Shown here in pieces: positions 7,636 through 18,002 of a DNA stretch of 64,000 nt. Where the stretch lies: NCBI GenBank assembly GCA_900466875.1, contig UBNQ01000038.1, positions 1 to 64,000 of the forward strand. Reading direction: 5' to 3'. Position 1 is the stretch's first letter. Every line of letters begins with the position of its first letter. This DNA is from Hyphomicrobiales bacterium. Lineage in GTDB: Bacteria > Pseudomonadota > Alphaproteobacteria > Rhizobiales > Rhizobiaceae. The notes beneath the pieces were generated by a model. The model did no database searches. It saw only the letters and a program-made list of their open reading frames with translations, and was not told the origin of the DNA. Made by a program: the position numbers and the translations under genes.

Positions 7636-8541
7636 TTAGATGTTGGCGACCTTGTCGGCCGTCTTTGTGTCGAAATCGGCAGCGTCGTGACGCTCGCGCA
7701 GCTGTTCGGCCGGCTCACCGGATGTCCGGTTGACCATGCGCCCGCGCTTCACCGCCGGCCGGGCGAAAACTTCCGCCGTCCAGCGCTGCAGGTTCCTATA
7801 GCTCTGAACGTCGAGGAAGTCACCGGCATCGCCGTAAGCCTGACCAAGTGCCAGATTGCCGTACCATGGCCAGATCGCCATGTCGGCGATCGTATATTCC
7901 TTGCCCGCCATGAACTGGTTGTCGGCAAGATGCCGGTCGAGCACGTCGAGCTGGCGCTTGGTCTCCATCGCATAACGGTCGATCGCATATTTGATCTTGA
8001 TCGGCGCATAGGCGTAGAAATGGCCGAAACCGCCGCCGACAAAGGGAGCCGAGCCCATCTGCCAGAACAACCAGTTCAAGGTCTCCGCCCGCGTGCGCAC
8101 GTCGGTCGGCAAAAAGGCACCGAATTTTTCAGCCAGATAGGTCATGATCGAAGCGGATTCGAACAGGCGGATCGGTTTTCCGCCATCCTTCGGCGCATGG
8201 TCCAGCATGGCCGGAATCTTGGAGTTCGGATTGATATCGACGAAGCCCGAACCGAACTGGTCGCCCTGACCGATATTGATCAGCCAGGCATCGTATTCCG
8301 CGCCGGAGTGTCCGGCCGCCAGAAGCTCTTCGAGCAGGATCGTGACTTTGACGCCGTTCGGCGTGCCGAGCGAATAAAGCTGCAGCGGATGTTTTCCGAC
8401 CGGCAGTTCCTTTTCCTGCGTCGGGCCGGCTATCGGCCGGTTGATGTTGGCGAACTGGCCGCCATTGCCTTTCTCCCAGGTCCAGACCTTTGCGGGTTCA
8501 TAACCTGCGGGGAAATTGTCGGCGGGGGATCTGTCGGTCAT
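7636..8541 (-). CDS. yghU: YghU-type glutathione transferase / disulfide-bond oxidoreductase
   Basis: YghU-family proteins are Nu-class glutathione transferases that reduce disulfides or organic peroxides using two glutathiones. The 301-residue product has the long N-terminal extension of the family (VWTWEKGNGGQFANINRPIA), the thioredoxin-like domain with LYSLGTPNGVKVTILLEEL, the glutathione-binding NPNSKIPAMLDH and FESASIMTYLAEKFG, then an all-helical C-terminal domain with YTIADMAIWPWYGN. AAGGA lies eight bases before the ATG. It is divergent from the polyol dehydrogenase gene. Confidence 0.9.
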   Translation of the reverse strand: MTDRSPADNFPAGYEPAKVWTWEKGNGGQFANINRPIAGPTQEKELPVGKHPLQLYSLGTPNGVKVTILLEELLAAGHSGAEYDAWLINIGQGDQFGSGFVDINPNSKIPAMLDHAPKDGGKPIRLFESASIMTYLAEKFGAFLPTDVRTRAETLNWLFWQMGSAPFVGGGFGHFYAYAPIKIKYAIDRYAMETKRQLDVLDRHLADNQFMAGKEYTIADMAIWPWYGNLALGQAYGDAGDFLDVQSYRNLQRWTAEVFARPAVKRGRMVNRTSGEPAEQLRERHDAADFDTKTADKVANI

Positions 8542-8848
8542 CGAAATCGGTCCTTGCTCATCGCGCCTTAAAAGCGGCTTGCGCCGGGGTCAATATAGGG
8601 ATTGGCCCGCAGCCTTCTACCGCTGACCTTTATAAAGATGACGGCTGTCAGGCGAGGCGCGTTTTTTCACCGAGTGCGAGCGAATGAGCAAAAGTTTCTT
8701 CTGCGAAATATTTCTCATTTGTCACGCGACGCCCGGTCGCGCGGCGGCTTTTGCGCGGCTATGGTTGTCGAGACTGGAATGAACACCCCATGACCTGAGC
8801 TGCCGAAAAGGCAGCCGGGCTGTTCCGGACAATAGGGAAGGAAAACAC
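8542..8848. promoter_or_regulatory. divergent promoter region, yghU / polyol dehydrogenase
   Basis: This 307-base gap holds no convincing gene. Near 8683-8719 AATGAG and CTCATT face each other around the perfect palindrome GAAATATTTC (8705-8714), which could be an operator for a sugar regulator. A hairpin GCTGCC-GAAAA-GGCAGC (8799-8815) lies in the leader of the dehydrogenase, and GGAAGGA precedes its ATG. The operator assignment is a guess from symmetry. Confidence 0.35.
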
Positions 8849-9886
8849 ATGCAGGCTCTTGTACTGGAGCAAAAAGGCAAGCTGACGCTGCGGGAGATCG
8901 ATCTCCCGCTGGATGTCGGCCCCGGCGACGTGAAGATCGAGATCGACACGGTCGGCGTCTGCGGCAGCGACGTGCATTATTACACCCACGGCGCGATCGG
9001 CCCTTACGTGCTGCGCCAACCGATGGTGTTGGGCCATGAGGCGGCCGGGATCGTGGTCGAAATCGGCTCCGAGGTGAAGAACCTCAAGGTCGGCGACCGC
9101 GTCTGCATGGAGCCGGGCATCCCCAACCTTTCGTCGCGCGCCTCTAAGCTCGGCCTTTATAATGTCGATCCGGACGTGCGTTTCTGGGCGACGCCGCCGA
9201 TCCATGGCGTGCTGGCGCCCTTCACCGTCCACCCTGCGGCCTTCACCTACAAGCTGCCCGACAACGTCTCCTTCGAGGAAGGTGCGATGGTCGAGCCGTT
9301 TGCGATCGGCATGCAGGCGGCGACCCGCGCCAGGCTGCAGCCGGGCGACGTGGCGGCCGTCATCGGCGCCGGTCCGATCGGTATCATGGTGGCGCTGGCG
9401 GCACTGGCGGGTGGTTGCGCTCGCGTCTTCATCTCTGACCTCAGCGCCGACAAGCTGAAGATCGCCGCGCAATATCCGGGCATCATCCCGGTCAATGTCC
9501 GCGAGCAGTCCTTTGCGGACGTGATTTCGGAAGCGACATCCGGCTGGGGCGCCGACGTGGTGTTCGAGGCAAGCGGCAGCCCGAAGGCCTATCAGGGCAT
9601 GCTCGATCTCGTGCGTCCCGGCGGCGCTTTCGTTCTCGTCGGCCTGCCGGTGGAGCCGGTGCCGTTCGACGCAGCAGGCGCGATTTCCAAGGAAGTGCGG
9701 ATCGAGACCGTGTTCCGTTATGCCAACATCTTTGACCGGGCGCTGGAATTGATTGCCTCGGGCAAGGTCGATCTGAAGCCTCTGATCACCGGCACGTTCG
9801 ATTTCAACCAATCGATCGCCGCCTTCGAACGCGCTGCCGCCGGACATGCGTCCGACGTCAAGCTGCAGATCAAGGTGAAGAGCTAA
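8849..9886 (+). CDS. zinc-dependent xylitol/polyol dehydrogenase (D-xylulose reductase type)
   Basis: This medium-chain dehydrogenase most likely oxidises a polyol such as xylitol or sorbitol to the ketose with NAD. The 345-residue product has catalytic zinc ligands Cys38 ([10 protein letters not shown]) and His63-Glu64 (GHEAAG), and the Rossmann motif GAGPIG near residue 173. The region after MEPG lacks the cysteine cluster of the structural zinc site, as in many sorbitol dehydrogenases. It stands alone with its own ribosome site (GAAGGA) and ends 7 bases from the convergent parA-like gene. The exact polyol cannot be read from sequence. Confidence 0.87.
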   Translation: MQALVLEQKGKLTLREIDLPLDVGPGDVKIEIDTVGVCGSDVHYYTHGAIGPYVLRQPMVLGHEAAGIVVEIGSEVKNLKVGDRVCMEPGIPNLSSRASKLGLYNVDPDVRFWATPPIHGVLAPFTVHPAAFTYKLPDNVSFEEGAMVEPFAIGMQAATRARLQPGDVAAVIGAGPIGIMVALAALAGGCARVFISDLSADKLKIAAQYPGIIPVNVREQSFADVISEATSGWGADVVFEASGSPKAYQGMLDLVRPGGAFVLVGLPVEPVPFDAAGAISKEVRIETVFRYANIFDRALELIASGKVDLKPLITGTFDFNQSIAAFERAAAGHASDVKLQIKVKS

Positions 9887-9893
9887 GAGCCGC

Positions 9894-10613
9894 TCAGGCC
9901 GCCTGCCAGAAACGGCGGGCGGTCGTCTGTTCCGAAATCGGCTTCGTGCCCCTTAGCGGCACATGCCGCAGCATTTCGAGCGCGAAGGCGCGGGCGTTCT
10001 GCCTTGCCTTGTCGAGATTGCTGATCCGGCCGTCTTCCATCGTGTGAAGCGTGCCGCCGAGATCGAAAATGTCGCGGAAGGCCGCGCGTTCGATGATCGG
10101 CGTGCCCAGCACTTCGACGCCGCGTTCCAGAAGCAGCATTTTTACCGCCAGCAGAGCGCGCGTCGTAACCATCGAATTGACGCGGGTGAGCACGACCGAA
10201 TGCGGAACCTTGATGCCCGCCTTGTCATCGAGGAAGCGCAAGAGTTCGAGCACATTGGCGCCGCCCTGGGCATCCATGGCGCAGCCCTGGATCGGGATCA
10301 GCACGTGGTCGGAAAGACCGATCGCCTTGGCGAGCAGCGGGCTTTGCGCGCCGGGAAGATCGACGATGAAATAATCCGTCGTGTAGCGATGCTCAGTGAT
10401 ATGCCGCTCGATCGACGCCTGCGTCACATAGGAGATCACATTGAGACGCGGCAGGGCCACCGAAAGCTGGTGCCAGCGCGAGATCCAGCGTTGCGGGTCG
10501 GCATCGAGCACGGTGACGCGGTAACCGAGCTGTGCAAGCTCGGTTGCGAGCAACAGCACCGCAGTCGTCTTGCCGGCGCCGCCCTTGGTATTGGCGAAAG
10601 TGATGACGGGCAT
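9894..10613 (-). CDS. orphan ParA/MinD-family ATPase
   Basis: The 239-residue product has a deviant Walker A motif KGGAGKTTAV (residues 10-19), an early Asp in LDADPQRWISRW, and DLPGAQSPLLAKAI as the switch region, so it is a ParA-type ATPase. No parB gene or recognisable centromere repeat lies beside it, and the short form without a DNA-binding N-terminal domain resembles orphan or VirC1-like ParA proteins of rhizobia that position other cargo. A role in plasmid or chromosome partition is therefore not assumed. It is convergent with the polyol dehydrogenase gene. Confidence 0.85.
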   Translation of the reverse strand: MPVITFANTKGGAGKTTAVLLLATELAQLGYRVTVLDADPQRWISRWHQLSVALPRLNVISYVTQASIERHITEHRYTTDYFIVDLPGAQSPLLAKAIGLSDHVLIPIQGCAMDAQGGANVLELLRFLDDKAGIKVPHSVVLTRVNSMVTTRALLAVKMLLLERGVEVLGTPIIERAAFRDIFDLGGTLHTMEDGRISNLDKARQNARAFALEMLRHVPLRGTKPISEQTTARRFWQAA

Positions 10614-10880
10614 GGATAAGGGACCTGTTCGGCTGCGAGCCGATGATGGTCATGGCTCTGACCGCACCCTCATGATGCGCGGGTCTATTGTTGGTGGATA
10701 TGGTTAATGTGAGATAAACTTGCATTGTTTTTTGCCCATTTAGTCTGCCTGGCAATGTCCCATTGCAGTCGATAGAGTTCTCCTTGCCGCGGCGGAGAGC
10801 GCGATACGCCGGTACTCTCCGCATCCCCTCATTTCGGCAACGTAAGTCCGTGGCGGGACCTACCCTCGCGGCAGAGTGCT
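10614..10880. promoter_or_regulatory. upstream region of the ParA-like gene with an inverted repeat
   Basis: No gene is supported in these 267 bases; the open frame crossing them leftwards is a shadow. A perfect inverted repeat GCATTG/CAATGC with a three-base centre (GCAATG-TCC-CATTGC) lies at 10752-10766 and an AT-rich stretch at 10690-10745 probably carries the parA-like promoter. Confidence 0.35.
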
Positions 10881-11324
10881 TCAAATTACTTGGTCACCGA
10901 TAATCTTGGAAACAAGTTCAGGCTTCCATTGGACATACTCGACCAAGCTACCGTCGGGATGGCGAATATAGTTAAACACTCCGGTCGATACGGTGGTTGC
11001 CGGTATGACGACATCAGCGCCGGCACTGACAACCAGTTCCGTAGTGCGTTGAAGATCGTCCACAATGACTGGTCCGGCAGCTTTGCGCGCAATGTCGAGA
11101 GCGCTATCGCTGCCGGCTATGACGAGGAAGTCTCCGATGGCGGCTTGTTCCACGACAAGGACCTCGGCAGGTAGGTCGTTATTGTTGCCGACGAGGGGAC
11201 AGAGCAGCTTTGGGTCGTCCGACCAAAATCGTAAATCGGCCGGACGGCCGACAAGCGCTTCAAGTACGGGTAATGCGTCGTCGAGAGACCGGACAAACAG
11301 GCGAGCATAAGTCTTAAGAATCAT
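10881..11324 (-). CDS. VOC-superfamily (glyoxalase-like) protein
   Basis: The product of about 147 residues has the paired beta-alpha-beta-beta-beta layout of the vicinal-oxygen-chelate superfamily, seen in ILKTYARLFVRSLDDALPVLEAL at the start and FNYIRHPDGSLVEYVQW near the end. Glu in the last motif and the early strand would supply metal or ligand contacts. The family covers glyoxalases, dioxygenases and antibiotic-binding proteins, so the substrate is unknown. It is divergent from an HxlR regulator with only 13 bases between start codons, which suggests that the regulator controls it. Confidence 0.78.
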   Translation of the reverse strand: MILKTYARLFVRSLDDALPVLEALVGRPADLRFWSDDPKLLCPLVGNNNDLPAEVLVVEQAAIGDFLVIAGSDSALDIARKAAGPVIVDDLQRTTELVVSAGADVVIPATTVSTGVFNYIRHPDGSLVEYVQWKPELVSKIIGDQVI

Positions 11325-11337
11325 AGGAGGGCCTTTC
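11325..11337. promoter_or_regulatory. 13-base gap with the HxlR ribosome-binding site between divergent starts
   Basis: The gap reads AGGAGGGCCTTTC. AGGAGG serves the rightward HxlR gene; on the other strand GAAAGG can serve the leftward VOC gene. Such a short gap means both promoters must lie inside the opposite gene. Confidence 0.6.
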
Positions 11338-11793
11338 ATGGTGAAGTCGCCATCATCCAACGAAGCAGCACTGCGCGACAGTACGCACTTTAAGGTGCGT
11401 GATCAGAAGGGTGAATCTCCGGTGTTCGATCCCGATAGTTCGGGTCAGTCTGATGACGATGGCAGTGCGCGGGCGGTCCGTATGTTGACCTTGTCAGCTG
11501 CAAAATGGTCGCTACCGGTGCTCGAAGCCCTGGAGGAGGGCGTTGTCCGCTTCAATGCCCTGCAACGCCATGTTCGCGGCATCCGTCATCGCCTGCTGGC
11601 GATGACACTTCAAAGATTTGTCGAAGATGGTCTCGTTGAACGGATCGAGTATGACGAAGCGGTTCTACATGTTGAGTATCACCTGACGGAGGCAGGACGT
11701 GATTTCCTGGCGACAGCCCATGGGTTTTGCAAATGGTCGGCGAGCTATCCACCGACGGTGCTCCAGGATTTAAAAGATCCACCGCCGCGATAA
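11338..11793 (+). CDS. HxlR-family winged-helix regulator
   Basis: HxlR proteins are small dimeric repressors or activators, often responding to electrophiles. The 151-residue product has a winged-helix core: KWSLPVLEALEEGVVRFNALQRHV (recognition region), RHRLLAMTLQRFVEDGLVERI, then the wing VEYHLTEAGRDFL. An extra N-terminal tail of about 45 polar residues precedes it, and the conserved redox cysteine at the N-terminus of many members is absent; the only cysteine is near the C-terminus (GFCKW). It probably controls the divergent VOC gene. AGGAGG lies seven bases before the ATG. Confidence 0.82.
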   Translation: MVKSPSSNEAALRDSTHFKVRDQKGESPVFDPDSSGQSDDDGSARAVRMLTLSAAKWSLPVLEALEEGVVRFNALQRHVRGIRHRLLAMTLQRFVEDGLVERIEYDEAVLHVEYHLTEAGRDFLATAHGFCKWSASYPPTVLQDLKDPPPR

Positions 11794-11853
11794 TCGCAAC
11801 TTGGCAATCAAGGCGATGATCCTGTGATAGCAACGCGTGATCTCGTCAGGCCT

Positions 11854-12936
11854 CTATCGTCGCTTGTCCGCCGCCAATATCTCCCGCGCAATCTGGTCAA
11901 GCGGCACGATGCGGTCGACGCCGCCATGAGCGATGGCTTCCTTCGGCATGCCGAACACGACCGAGCTTGCCTCGTCCTGCGCTACCGTGAAGGCACCGGC
12001 CTGGTGCATTTCGTTCATGCCGCGTGCGCCGTCGTCGCCCATGCCGGTCATGATCACGCCCATCGCGTTGGCGCCGGCTGAACGCGCGGCGGAACGGAAC
12101 AGCACGTCGACCGAAGGCCGGTGGCGGCTGACCAATGGCCCTTCCCGGACGGAAACCTCGTAGCGTGCGCCGCGGCGTTCCAGCAGCATGTGCTTGTCGC
12201 CCGGCGCGATCAGCACGTGGCCGCGCAGGACAGGGTCGCCGTTGACGGCTTCCTTCACTTCGACTTCGCAGAGACTGTTCAGCCGCTTGGCGAAGGCTGC
12301 GGTGAATTTTTCCGGCATGTGCTGGACGATGACCATGCCCGGCGAGTTTGCCGGCAACGTTTCGAGAAGTTCGCGCAGGGCCTCGGTTCCGCCGGTCGAC
12401 GCGCCGACGCAGACGACCATCTCCGTCGTCTTCGCCATCGCGCCGATCTTCGGCGGCGGCAGCACGGCATCGGCCGTCAGCTTGCCCTGGACGGGCCGTT
12501 CCCTCAAGCGGCTTGCCCGCAGTTTGGAAACGCTGGCGCGCGCCGCCCCCTTCACCGTCTGGCGGATCTGTTCGGCATGTTCGGCCAGATGGTCGGCGGC
12601 GCCGATTTTGGGTTTGAGGATGATGTCGACCGCACCGGCATCCAGCGCCTGCATCAGCGTCTCAGAACCGGTTTCGGTCAGTGACGAACACATCACCACC
12701 GGGATCGGATGTTGCGCCATCAGCTTGCGCAGGAAGGTGATGCCGTCCATCTGCGGCATCTCGACATCGAGGGTGATGACGTCGGGTATCTCCTCGCGCA
12801 GTTTCTTGGCGGCCATGAACGGGTCGTTGGCGACCCCCATGATCTCGATATCCGGGTCTTCCGATAGGAGGGTCGCGAGCGTCTGCCGCACGCTCGCCGA
12901 ATCGTCGACGATCAGGACACGAATCTTTCCACCCAT
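11854..12936 (-). CDS. cheB: chemotaxis protein-glutamate methylesterase CheB
   Basis: CheB removes methyl groups from receptors when phosphorylated by CheA and so drives adaptation. The 360-residue product has a receiver domain with phospho-acceptor Asp57 ([11 protein letters not shown]), a linker of about 50 residues, and a methylesterase domain with the triad Ser180 (GASTGGT), His206 (VQHMPEKFT) and Asp302 (MTGMGDDGA). It is the last gene of the leftward che operon, 7 bases after cheR. No cheD gene is found in the window. Confidence 0.95.
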   Translation of the reverse strand: MGGKIRVLIVDDSASVRQTLATLLSEDPDIEIMGVANDPFMAAKKLREEIPDVITLDVEMPQMDGITFLRKLMAQHPIPVVMCSSLTETGSETLMQALDAGAVDIILKPKIGAADHLAEHAEQIRQTVKGAARASVSKLRASRLRERPVQGKLTADAVLPPPKIGAMAKTTEMVVCVGASTGGTEALRELLETLPANSPGMVIVQHMPEKFTAAFAKRLNSLCEVEVKEAVNGDPVLRGHVLIAPGDKHMLLERRGARYEVSVREGPLVSRHRPSVDVLFRSAARSAGANAMGVIMTGMGDDGARGMNEMHQAGAFTVAQDEASSVVFGMPKEAIAHGGVDRIVPLDQIAREILAADKRR

Positions 12937-12943
12937 GCTATGC

Positions 12944-13816
12944 CTATATCCGTTTGAAGATTGTGTTGGCGACCTGTCGGATCGGTAGATCGAAGCCGCT
13001 CACGGTTTCCGAATGGCCGATGAACAGATAACCGCCGGATACGAGGTTGTTGCACAGCCGGGTCAGAACCTTCTGCTGGGTCTGCTTGTCGAAATAGATC
13101 AGCACGTTGCGGCAGAAGATGATGTGCATCGGATCGCCGATCGGATATTTTGCATCCATCAGGTTCATGCGGGCAAAGCCGACCTTCTGGCGCAGGCTGG
13201 GGACGATCCGCATCTCCTGCCGATGCGCGTTCGCGGCTCGCATCACATAGCGGCGCATCATGTCGGGCGTCACTGGCGCCATTATGTCGGAAGAATAGAT
13301 GCCTTTCTGCGCCTTTTGCAGAACGTCGGTGGAAAGATCCGTCGCAAGGATGAAATAATCCCGATCCGGCGCCTGCGACTGGACGAAATCGGACAGCACC
13401 ATGGCCAGCGTATAGGGTTCGGCCCCCGTCGAGCAGGCAGAACTCCAGATACGGATGCGACGCTCGGGAAACTGCCGGACGATATCGCCAAGGGCGACGT
13501 CCCGCATGTAGTCGAAATGTTTCGGCTCGCGGAAGAAGTCGGTCTTGTTGGTCGTGACCACGTCGATCAGGTGGATGGCCTCGCGTTCGATGCCGCCCTG
13601 ATTGAACAGATAGTCGCAATAATCGTCGAAGGTGGCGATGCCTGTTACCCTCAACCGGCGGCGAAGCCGGCCTTCGAGCATGGTGGATTTGCTCAGCGGC
13701 ATCTTGATGCCGCTATAGCTATAGATGAATTTTGACAGCGCTTCAAAATCGCGCTTGCTGAGCCGGTCGTCCAGCGGTTGGGTTTTTAATGCTACGCTCA
13801 CACTGGGACCCGTCAT
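12944..13816 (-). CDS. cheR: chemotaxis receptor methyltransferase CheR
   Basis: CheR methylates glutamates on the chemoreceptors using S-adenosylmethionine, opposing CheB. The 290-residue product has the N-terminal helical domain ([29 protein letters not shown] region, residues 28-56) and the methyltransferase domain with [32 protein letters not shown] and the late [10 protein letters not shown]. Its ATG overlaps the stop of the preceding cheW as ATGA, so expression is coupled. Confidence 0.95.
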   Translation of the reverse strand: MTGPSVSVALKTQPLDDRLSKRDFEALSKFIYSYSGIKMPLSKSTMLEGRLRRRLRVTGIATFDDYCDYLFNQGGIEREAIHLIDVVTTNKTDFFREPKHFDYMRDVALGDIVRQFPERRIRIWSSACSTGAEPYTLAMVLSDFVQSQAPDRDYFILATDLSTDVLQKAQKGIYSSDIMAPVTPDMMRRYVMRAANAHRQEMRIVPSLRQKVGFARMNLMDAKYPIGDPMHIIFCRNVLIYFDKQTQQKVLTRLCNNLVSGGYLFIGHSETVSGFDLPIRQVANTIFKRI

Positions 13817-14301
13817 GCGACCTGCGAGGTCGGCGCGACGCCGGAAAGCGCCGGGCCGGTATCGGAAAACAGCCGGGCAAGATCGATGATGACGACGAAC
13901 CCGCCATCCTTGCGGACCACCCCGGCGATATAGTCGGATCGCCAGCGAATGCCGATATCGGGCGCATCCTCGATCTGTTCGGCGCGGAACGGCACGACTT
14001 CATAGACGCGGTCTGCGACGAGGCCGAGCGCCAGAACCTTGTCGCCGATCGGCACGTCGAGAACGAGCATGCGCGTATGCGGCGTCCGGGCAGTCGGGCT
14101 CATGCCGAGCCTGATCCGAAGATCAATGATCGGCACGCCCTGTCCGCGCACGTCGCGCAGGCCGAGAAGGTAGTCCGGCCCGTGCGGGATCTTGAAGGCG
14201 TCCTCATGATCGAGGATTTCCCGCACCACCTCGACAGGCACGGCGAAGATTTCTTCGCCGAGACTGAAGGTTACGAACTGGGATTCGGATGATGCGGCCA
14301 T
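13813..14301 (-). CDS. cheW: CheW-type coupling protein (receptor-proximal copy 1)
   Basis: CheW links receptors to the CheA kinase. The 162-residue product is a single CheW domain: QFVTFSLGEEIFAVPVEVVREIL, then GLRDVRGQGVPIIDLRIRLGM and a closing IDLARLFSDTG. It starts 3 bases after the stop of one receptor gene and overlaps cheR, so it belongs to the operon. A second cheW lies directly behind cheA. Two coupling proteins with two sister receptors may give two receptor-specific arrays. Confidence 0.93.
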   Translation of the reverse strand: MAASSESQFVTFSLGEEIFAVPVEVVREILDHEDAFKIPHGPDYLLGLRDVRGQGVPIIDLRIRLGMSPTARTPHTRMLVLDVPIGDKVLALGLVADRVYEVVPFRAEQIEDAPDIGIRWRSDYIAGVVRKDGGFVVIIDLARLFSDTGPALSGVAPTSQVA

Positions 14302-14304
14302 GGT

Positions 14305-16116
14305 TTAAGCGCTTTCCCGGAAATCGGCGTCGTCAGAGTCTGGTCCACCCATCGACATGTCGAGGGCAAAACCCTTGGCGCGCGCCTGCTGAGACTTGAT
14401 GTTGTTGCTCGCTGCCGGAGCAACGTTCCGCTGGTTCTGCTGGGCAGGCTTGTAGGCCGGCGCCCTTGCTGCCGGTGCAGCACGGTCACGGGAGTTGCCC
14501 GTATCGACCTTGAAGAAGGAGATCGACGCTTGAAGTTCTTCGGCCTGGGCGGCGAGCTCTTCCGACGTCGAGGACATTTCCTCGGACGAGCCGGCGTTCT
14601 GCTGGGTCACCTTGTCGAGCTGCTGGATGGCTTCGTTGATCTGGCTGGCACCGATATCCTGTTCGCGGCAGGCGGCGGAGATTTCCGAAACCAGTTCGGC
14701 GGTCTTGTGGATCGCTGGCACCAGCTTGTTCAGCATGTCGCCAGCCTCTGCAGCCGTCTGCACCGTCTCGCCGGAAAGTGAGCTGATTTCGGCAGCGGCA
14801 GCCTGGGACCGTTCGGCAAGCTTGCGGACTTCCGAAGCGACGACGGCAAAGCCCTTGCCGTGTTCGCCGGCACGTGCTGCCTCGACGGCTGCGTTCAAGG
14901 CCAGAAGGTCGGTCTGGCGGGCGATTTCCTGAACGATCGAGATTTTCTCGGCGATCGTGCGCATCGCGCCGACAGCGCGGGCAACCGCTTCGCCGGATGC
15001 TTCGGCATCCTTCGACGACTGACGGGCGATCTTTTCCGTCTGGGCGGCGTTGTCGGCATTCTGCTTGATGTTGGCGGCCATCTGCTCCATCGAGGCGGAA
15101 GCTTCTTCGGCCGAAGACGCCTGTTCGGTTGCCCCCTGCGAGAGCTGTTCGGAGCTGGAGGAGAGTTCCTGGCTGCCCGAGGAGACGTTGTCGGCGGCGG
15201 CAAGCGCGTCGGCCACGACGCCGCGCAAACGCTGGACCATGCTTTCGAGCGCGATGCCGAGCGTATCCTTGTCGGACGCCGGCTTCGGCGTGACGGTCAG
15301 GTTGCCGTTGGCAATCTGGTCGGCGATATCGGCGGTATTGCGCAGATTTGCGGTCATCACGTTGATGGTGTTGACCAGATCGCGGATCTCGTCATTGGTC
15401 TTGATCTCGACGTTCTGGTTGAGATCGCCGATCGAAACGGCCTCGGCTACGCCCATGATCTTGCGAAGACCGTTGCTGATGCTGAGAGCGATCCAAAGTG
15501 CTGCGACGACTGCGATGAGCAGTGCGATCGCGGCCAAGCCGACGATGAAGTTCCGGGTCGTCGTATACTGTTCGTTGGTATCGGCATCTGCCTTCTGCAT
15601 GGCGTCGCGGCTTGCATCTGCGCGTGCATTTGCCAATTCTTCGATCGCATCAACCGTTGTGCGGCCTTCGGTGGTTGCAAGACGGACGGCTTCGGCGCCG
15701 TTGCCGGATTTCGCCAGTTCGCGGATCCTGTCGTCAATCGCAAACAGCTTGTCGCCGAGATCTCCGACATCCTGCCAGGACTTGCGGCCCTGATCTGATG
15801 TGGAAGCGCCGACCAGCCAGGCGATCTCTTCCTTGAACTTCTGGCGGTTGGTGTCGCTTGCCTTGATGTAGCTGTCGACATCTGTCGAATTGGTGGCCGT
15901 CGCCATGTTCATCTGGGCGCGAACGATCCGCAGCTGCAATGCGCCGACATTCTGGGCATGTTCGAGCCGTTTGGCTGGGCCTGCAATGAGTTCGGAGATG
16001 GCGGTGTTGAGGTTGGAAAGGCTGAAGATGCCGTAGCCGGCGGTCAATGCCAGAAGGACGATCATCAGTCCGAAAGACAAAGCCAGCTTAAGTTTGATGG
16101 TAAAACGCAAGGTCAT
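14305..16116 (-). CDS. methyl-accepting chemotaxis protein with 4-helix sensor and double HAMP
   Basis: This 603-residue receptor has an N-terminal membrane helix (about residues 8-28), a periplasmic four-helix-bundle sensor region, a second helix ([23 protein letters not shown]), HAMP segments (the second near [22 protein letters not shown]) and a signalling domain whose tip contains [24 protein letters not shown]. The C-terminal tail [23 protein letters not shown] is shared, apart from a few residues, with the neighbouring receptor. The ATG at 16116 is preferred over an in-frame one 15 bases upstream because GGGG precedes it. Ligand unknown. Confidence 0.93.
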   Translation of the reverse strand: MTLRFTIKLKLALSFGLMIVLLALTAGYGIFSLSNLNTAISELIAGPAKRLEHAQNVGALQLRIVRAQMNMATATNSTDVDSYIKASDTNRQKFKEEIAWLVGASTSDQGRKSWQDVGDLGDKLFAIDDRIRELAKSGNGAEAVRLATTEGRTTVDAIEELANARADASRDAMQKADADTNEQYTTTRNFIVGLAAIALLIAVVAALWIALSISNGLRKIMGVAEAVSIGDLNQNVEIKTNDEIRDLVNTINVMTANLRNTADIADQIANGNLTVTPKPASDKDTLGIALESMVQRLRGVVADALAAADNVSSGSQELSSSSEQLSQGATEQASSAEEASASMEQMAANIKQNADNAAQTEKIARQSSKDAEASGEAVARAVGAMRTIAEKISIVQEIARQTDLLALNAAVEAARAGEHGKGFAVVASEVRKLAERSQAAAAEISSLSGETVQTAAEAGDMLNKLVPAIHKTAELVSEISAACREQDIGASQINEAIQQLDKVTQQNAGSSEEMSSTSEELAAQAEELQASISFFKVDTGNSRDRAAPAARAPAYKPAQQNQRNVAPAASNNIKSQQARAKGFALDMSMGGPDSDDADFRESA

Positions 16117-16255
16117 AACCCCGATATGCATGAATGGCGACGTGAAGCTTTCATCCTCAAGGGTGAAAGCCGAATGGATAGGTATTCGGGCAGAACATTC
16201 GCCCCGGGACCTGACTGAGAACCGGTCTTACGTCGTCGCATACACACGGCGGCGG

Positions 16256-16285
16256 TGGTCCGGGCCACCGAGGCAGCCCGGACCA
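16256..16285 (-). terminator. hairpin between the two receptor genes
   Basis: The arms TGGTCCGGGC and GCCCGGACCA pair over 10 bases around a 10-base loop, just after the stop of the upstream receptor gene. There is no T-run, so it may stabilise the upstream message or partly end transcription inside the operon. Confidence 0.4.
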
Positions 16286-16295
16286 GCTATTTGTC

Positions 16296-17978
16296 TCAAG
16301 CGCTTTCGCGGAAGTGTTGGTCGTCGGCGTCCGGACCGCCCATCGACATGTCGAGGGCAAAACCCTTGGCCTTGGCTTGTTGCGCATGAACGGAATGGCC
16401 AGCTTGGGCCGGAACCCTGTAGGCTGGCTTTGCCGCGGTGCGCTGGGCAGCGGCGACAGACCGTTTCGGTGCTGCTTTCTGACCGGCCTGATCAACCCGG
16501 AAGAAGGCGATCGAAGCCTGCAGTTCCTCGGCCTGGGACGCCAGTTCCTCGGAGGTTGCCGACATCTCTTCCGATGCGCCGGCATTCTGCTGGGTCACCT
16601 TGTCGAGCTGCTGGATCGCTTCGTTGATCTGGGAGGCACCGATATCCTGTTCGCGGCAGGCGGCGGAGATTTCCGAGACCAGTTCGGCGGTTTTCTGAAT
16701 GTCCGGCACGAGGCGGTTCAGCATTTCGCCGGCTTCGGTCGCCACCTGAACGGTATCGCCAGAGAGCGCGCTGATTTCGGCGGCGGCTGCCTGGGAGCGT
16801 TCGGCCAGCTTGCGCACTTCCGAGGCGACGACGGCAAAACCCTTGCCGTGTTCGCCGGCACGCGCAGCTTCGACGGCGGCGTTCAAGGCAAGTAGGTCGG
16901 TCTGGCGAGCGATTTCCTGCACGATCGAGATTTTTTCGGCGATCGTACGCATCGCACCGACGGCGCGGCTGACGGCCTGGCCGGAAAGCTCGGCATCCTT
17001 GGAGGACTGGCGGGCGATCTTTTCCGTCTGCGCTGCGTTGTCGGCATTCTGCTTGATGTTGGCGGCCATCTCTTCCATCGAGGCGGACGCCTCTTCGGCC
17101 GAAGACGCCTGTTCGGTTGCGCCCTGCGAGAGCTGTTCCGAGCTTGCCGAAAGTTCCTGGCTGCCGGAAGACACGTTGTCGGAAGCCGACAGCGCATCAC
17201 CGACAACGCCACGCAGGCGCTCGATCATGGTGTTGACATAGGTGAGCAGGTCGCCGATCTCGTCCTTGCTGGAAACGGTTGCAAAGCGGGTGAGATCACC
17301 TTCCGCAACATTCTGCACGGCGTTCACCGCATTGCGCAGGCCCTTGTTGATGCTGAGTGCGATCCAGGTTGCGGCAAGCGCTGCGATCAGCAAGGCTGCG
17401 GTGGCAACCGAGATCATCACGAGGCGGGTCTGTATATACCCTGCTTCAGCCTGCTGGCCAGCTTCAACGAGGCGACCGTCCTCAAGCTTCATGACTTCAT
17501 CGAGAAGTGTGTCGATTTCGTTGGTGACGGTGCGGGCCTCATTCGCCGAAATGCGCAGGGCGGCTTCGCTATTGCCCAAGAGCATCAGCCTGCGGATCTC
17601 GTCGTCCTGCTTGCGGAATTCGGCGGTCAGACCTTTCAGCTTGTTCCAGATCACCTTGCCTTGCTCGGTCGCCAGCGCTTCAACTGAGGTGAAGACCTGG
17701 TCGAAGGCCTGACGGGCGACGTCGCCCTTGTTGATCGAGGCCTGCATTTCACTGGAATTCTCGGCCAGCAGAAGGTTCTTCTGCTGGCGAATCTGCTGCA
17801 ATTGTTCGCCGCTCAAGTCCTGGGTAAGGTTGAGCCGGGCAGCCGGGCCTTGGAGAACGTCCTCCAGTGCAGCGTTGAGATTGCCGAGACTGAAGACGCC
17901 GTAACCGGCGGTGACCATCAGCATCAGGATGATGAAGCCGAAAGCCGAAGCAAGCTTGAGCTTGATCGAGGCACGCAT
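16296..17978 (-). CDS. methyl-accepting chemotaxis protein, sister of the adjacent receptor
   Basis: This 560-residue receptor shares the architecture and nearly identical signalling domain of its neighbour, so the pair arose by tandem duplication. It has a membrane helix (about residues 7-27), a four-helix sensor region, a second helix ([20 protein letters not shown]), a single HAMP ([20 protein letters not shown]) and the tip [24 protein letters not shown]. The sensor regions differ much more than the rest, which suggests different ligands. It ends in the shared tail with FRESA. It follows cheW within the operon. Confidence 0.93.
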   Translation of the reverse strand: MRASIKLKLASAFGFIILMLMVTAGYGVFSLGNLNAALEDVLQGPAARLNLTQDLSGEQLQQIRQQKNLLLAENSSEMQASINKGDVARQAFDQVFTSVEALATEQGKVIWNKLKGLTAEFRKQDDEIRRLMLLGNSEAALRISANEARTVTNEIDTLLDEVMKLEDGRLVEAGQQAEAGYIQTRLVMISVATAALLIAALAATWIALSINKGLRNAVNAVQNVAEGDLTRFATVSSKDEIGDLLTYVNTMIERLRGVVGDALSASDNVSSGSQELSASSEQLSQGATEQASSAEEASASMEEMAANIKQNADNAAQTEKIARQSSKDAELSGQAVSRAVGAMRTIAEKISIVQEIARQTDLLALNAAVEAARAGEHGKGFAVVASEVRKLAERSQAAAAEISALSGDTVQVATEAGEMLNRLVPDIQKTAELVSEISAACREQDIGASQINEAIQQLDKVTQQNAGASEEMSATSEELASQAEELQASIAFFRVDQAGQKAAPKRSVAAAQRTAAKPAYRVPAQAGHSVHAQQAKAKGFALDMSMGGPDADDQHFRESA

Positions 17979-18002
17979 GTGTTTATCTCCGTCGCAATAT
18001 GG

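Noticed and set aside
9894-10613. partition locus or plasmid replicon
   Set aside because: The ParA-type ATPase has no ParB, no repABC genes and no iteron-like repeats beside it. The surroundings are chromosomal in character.
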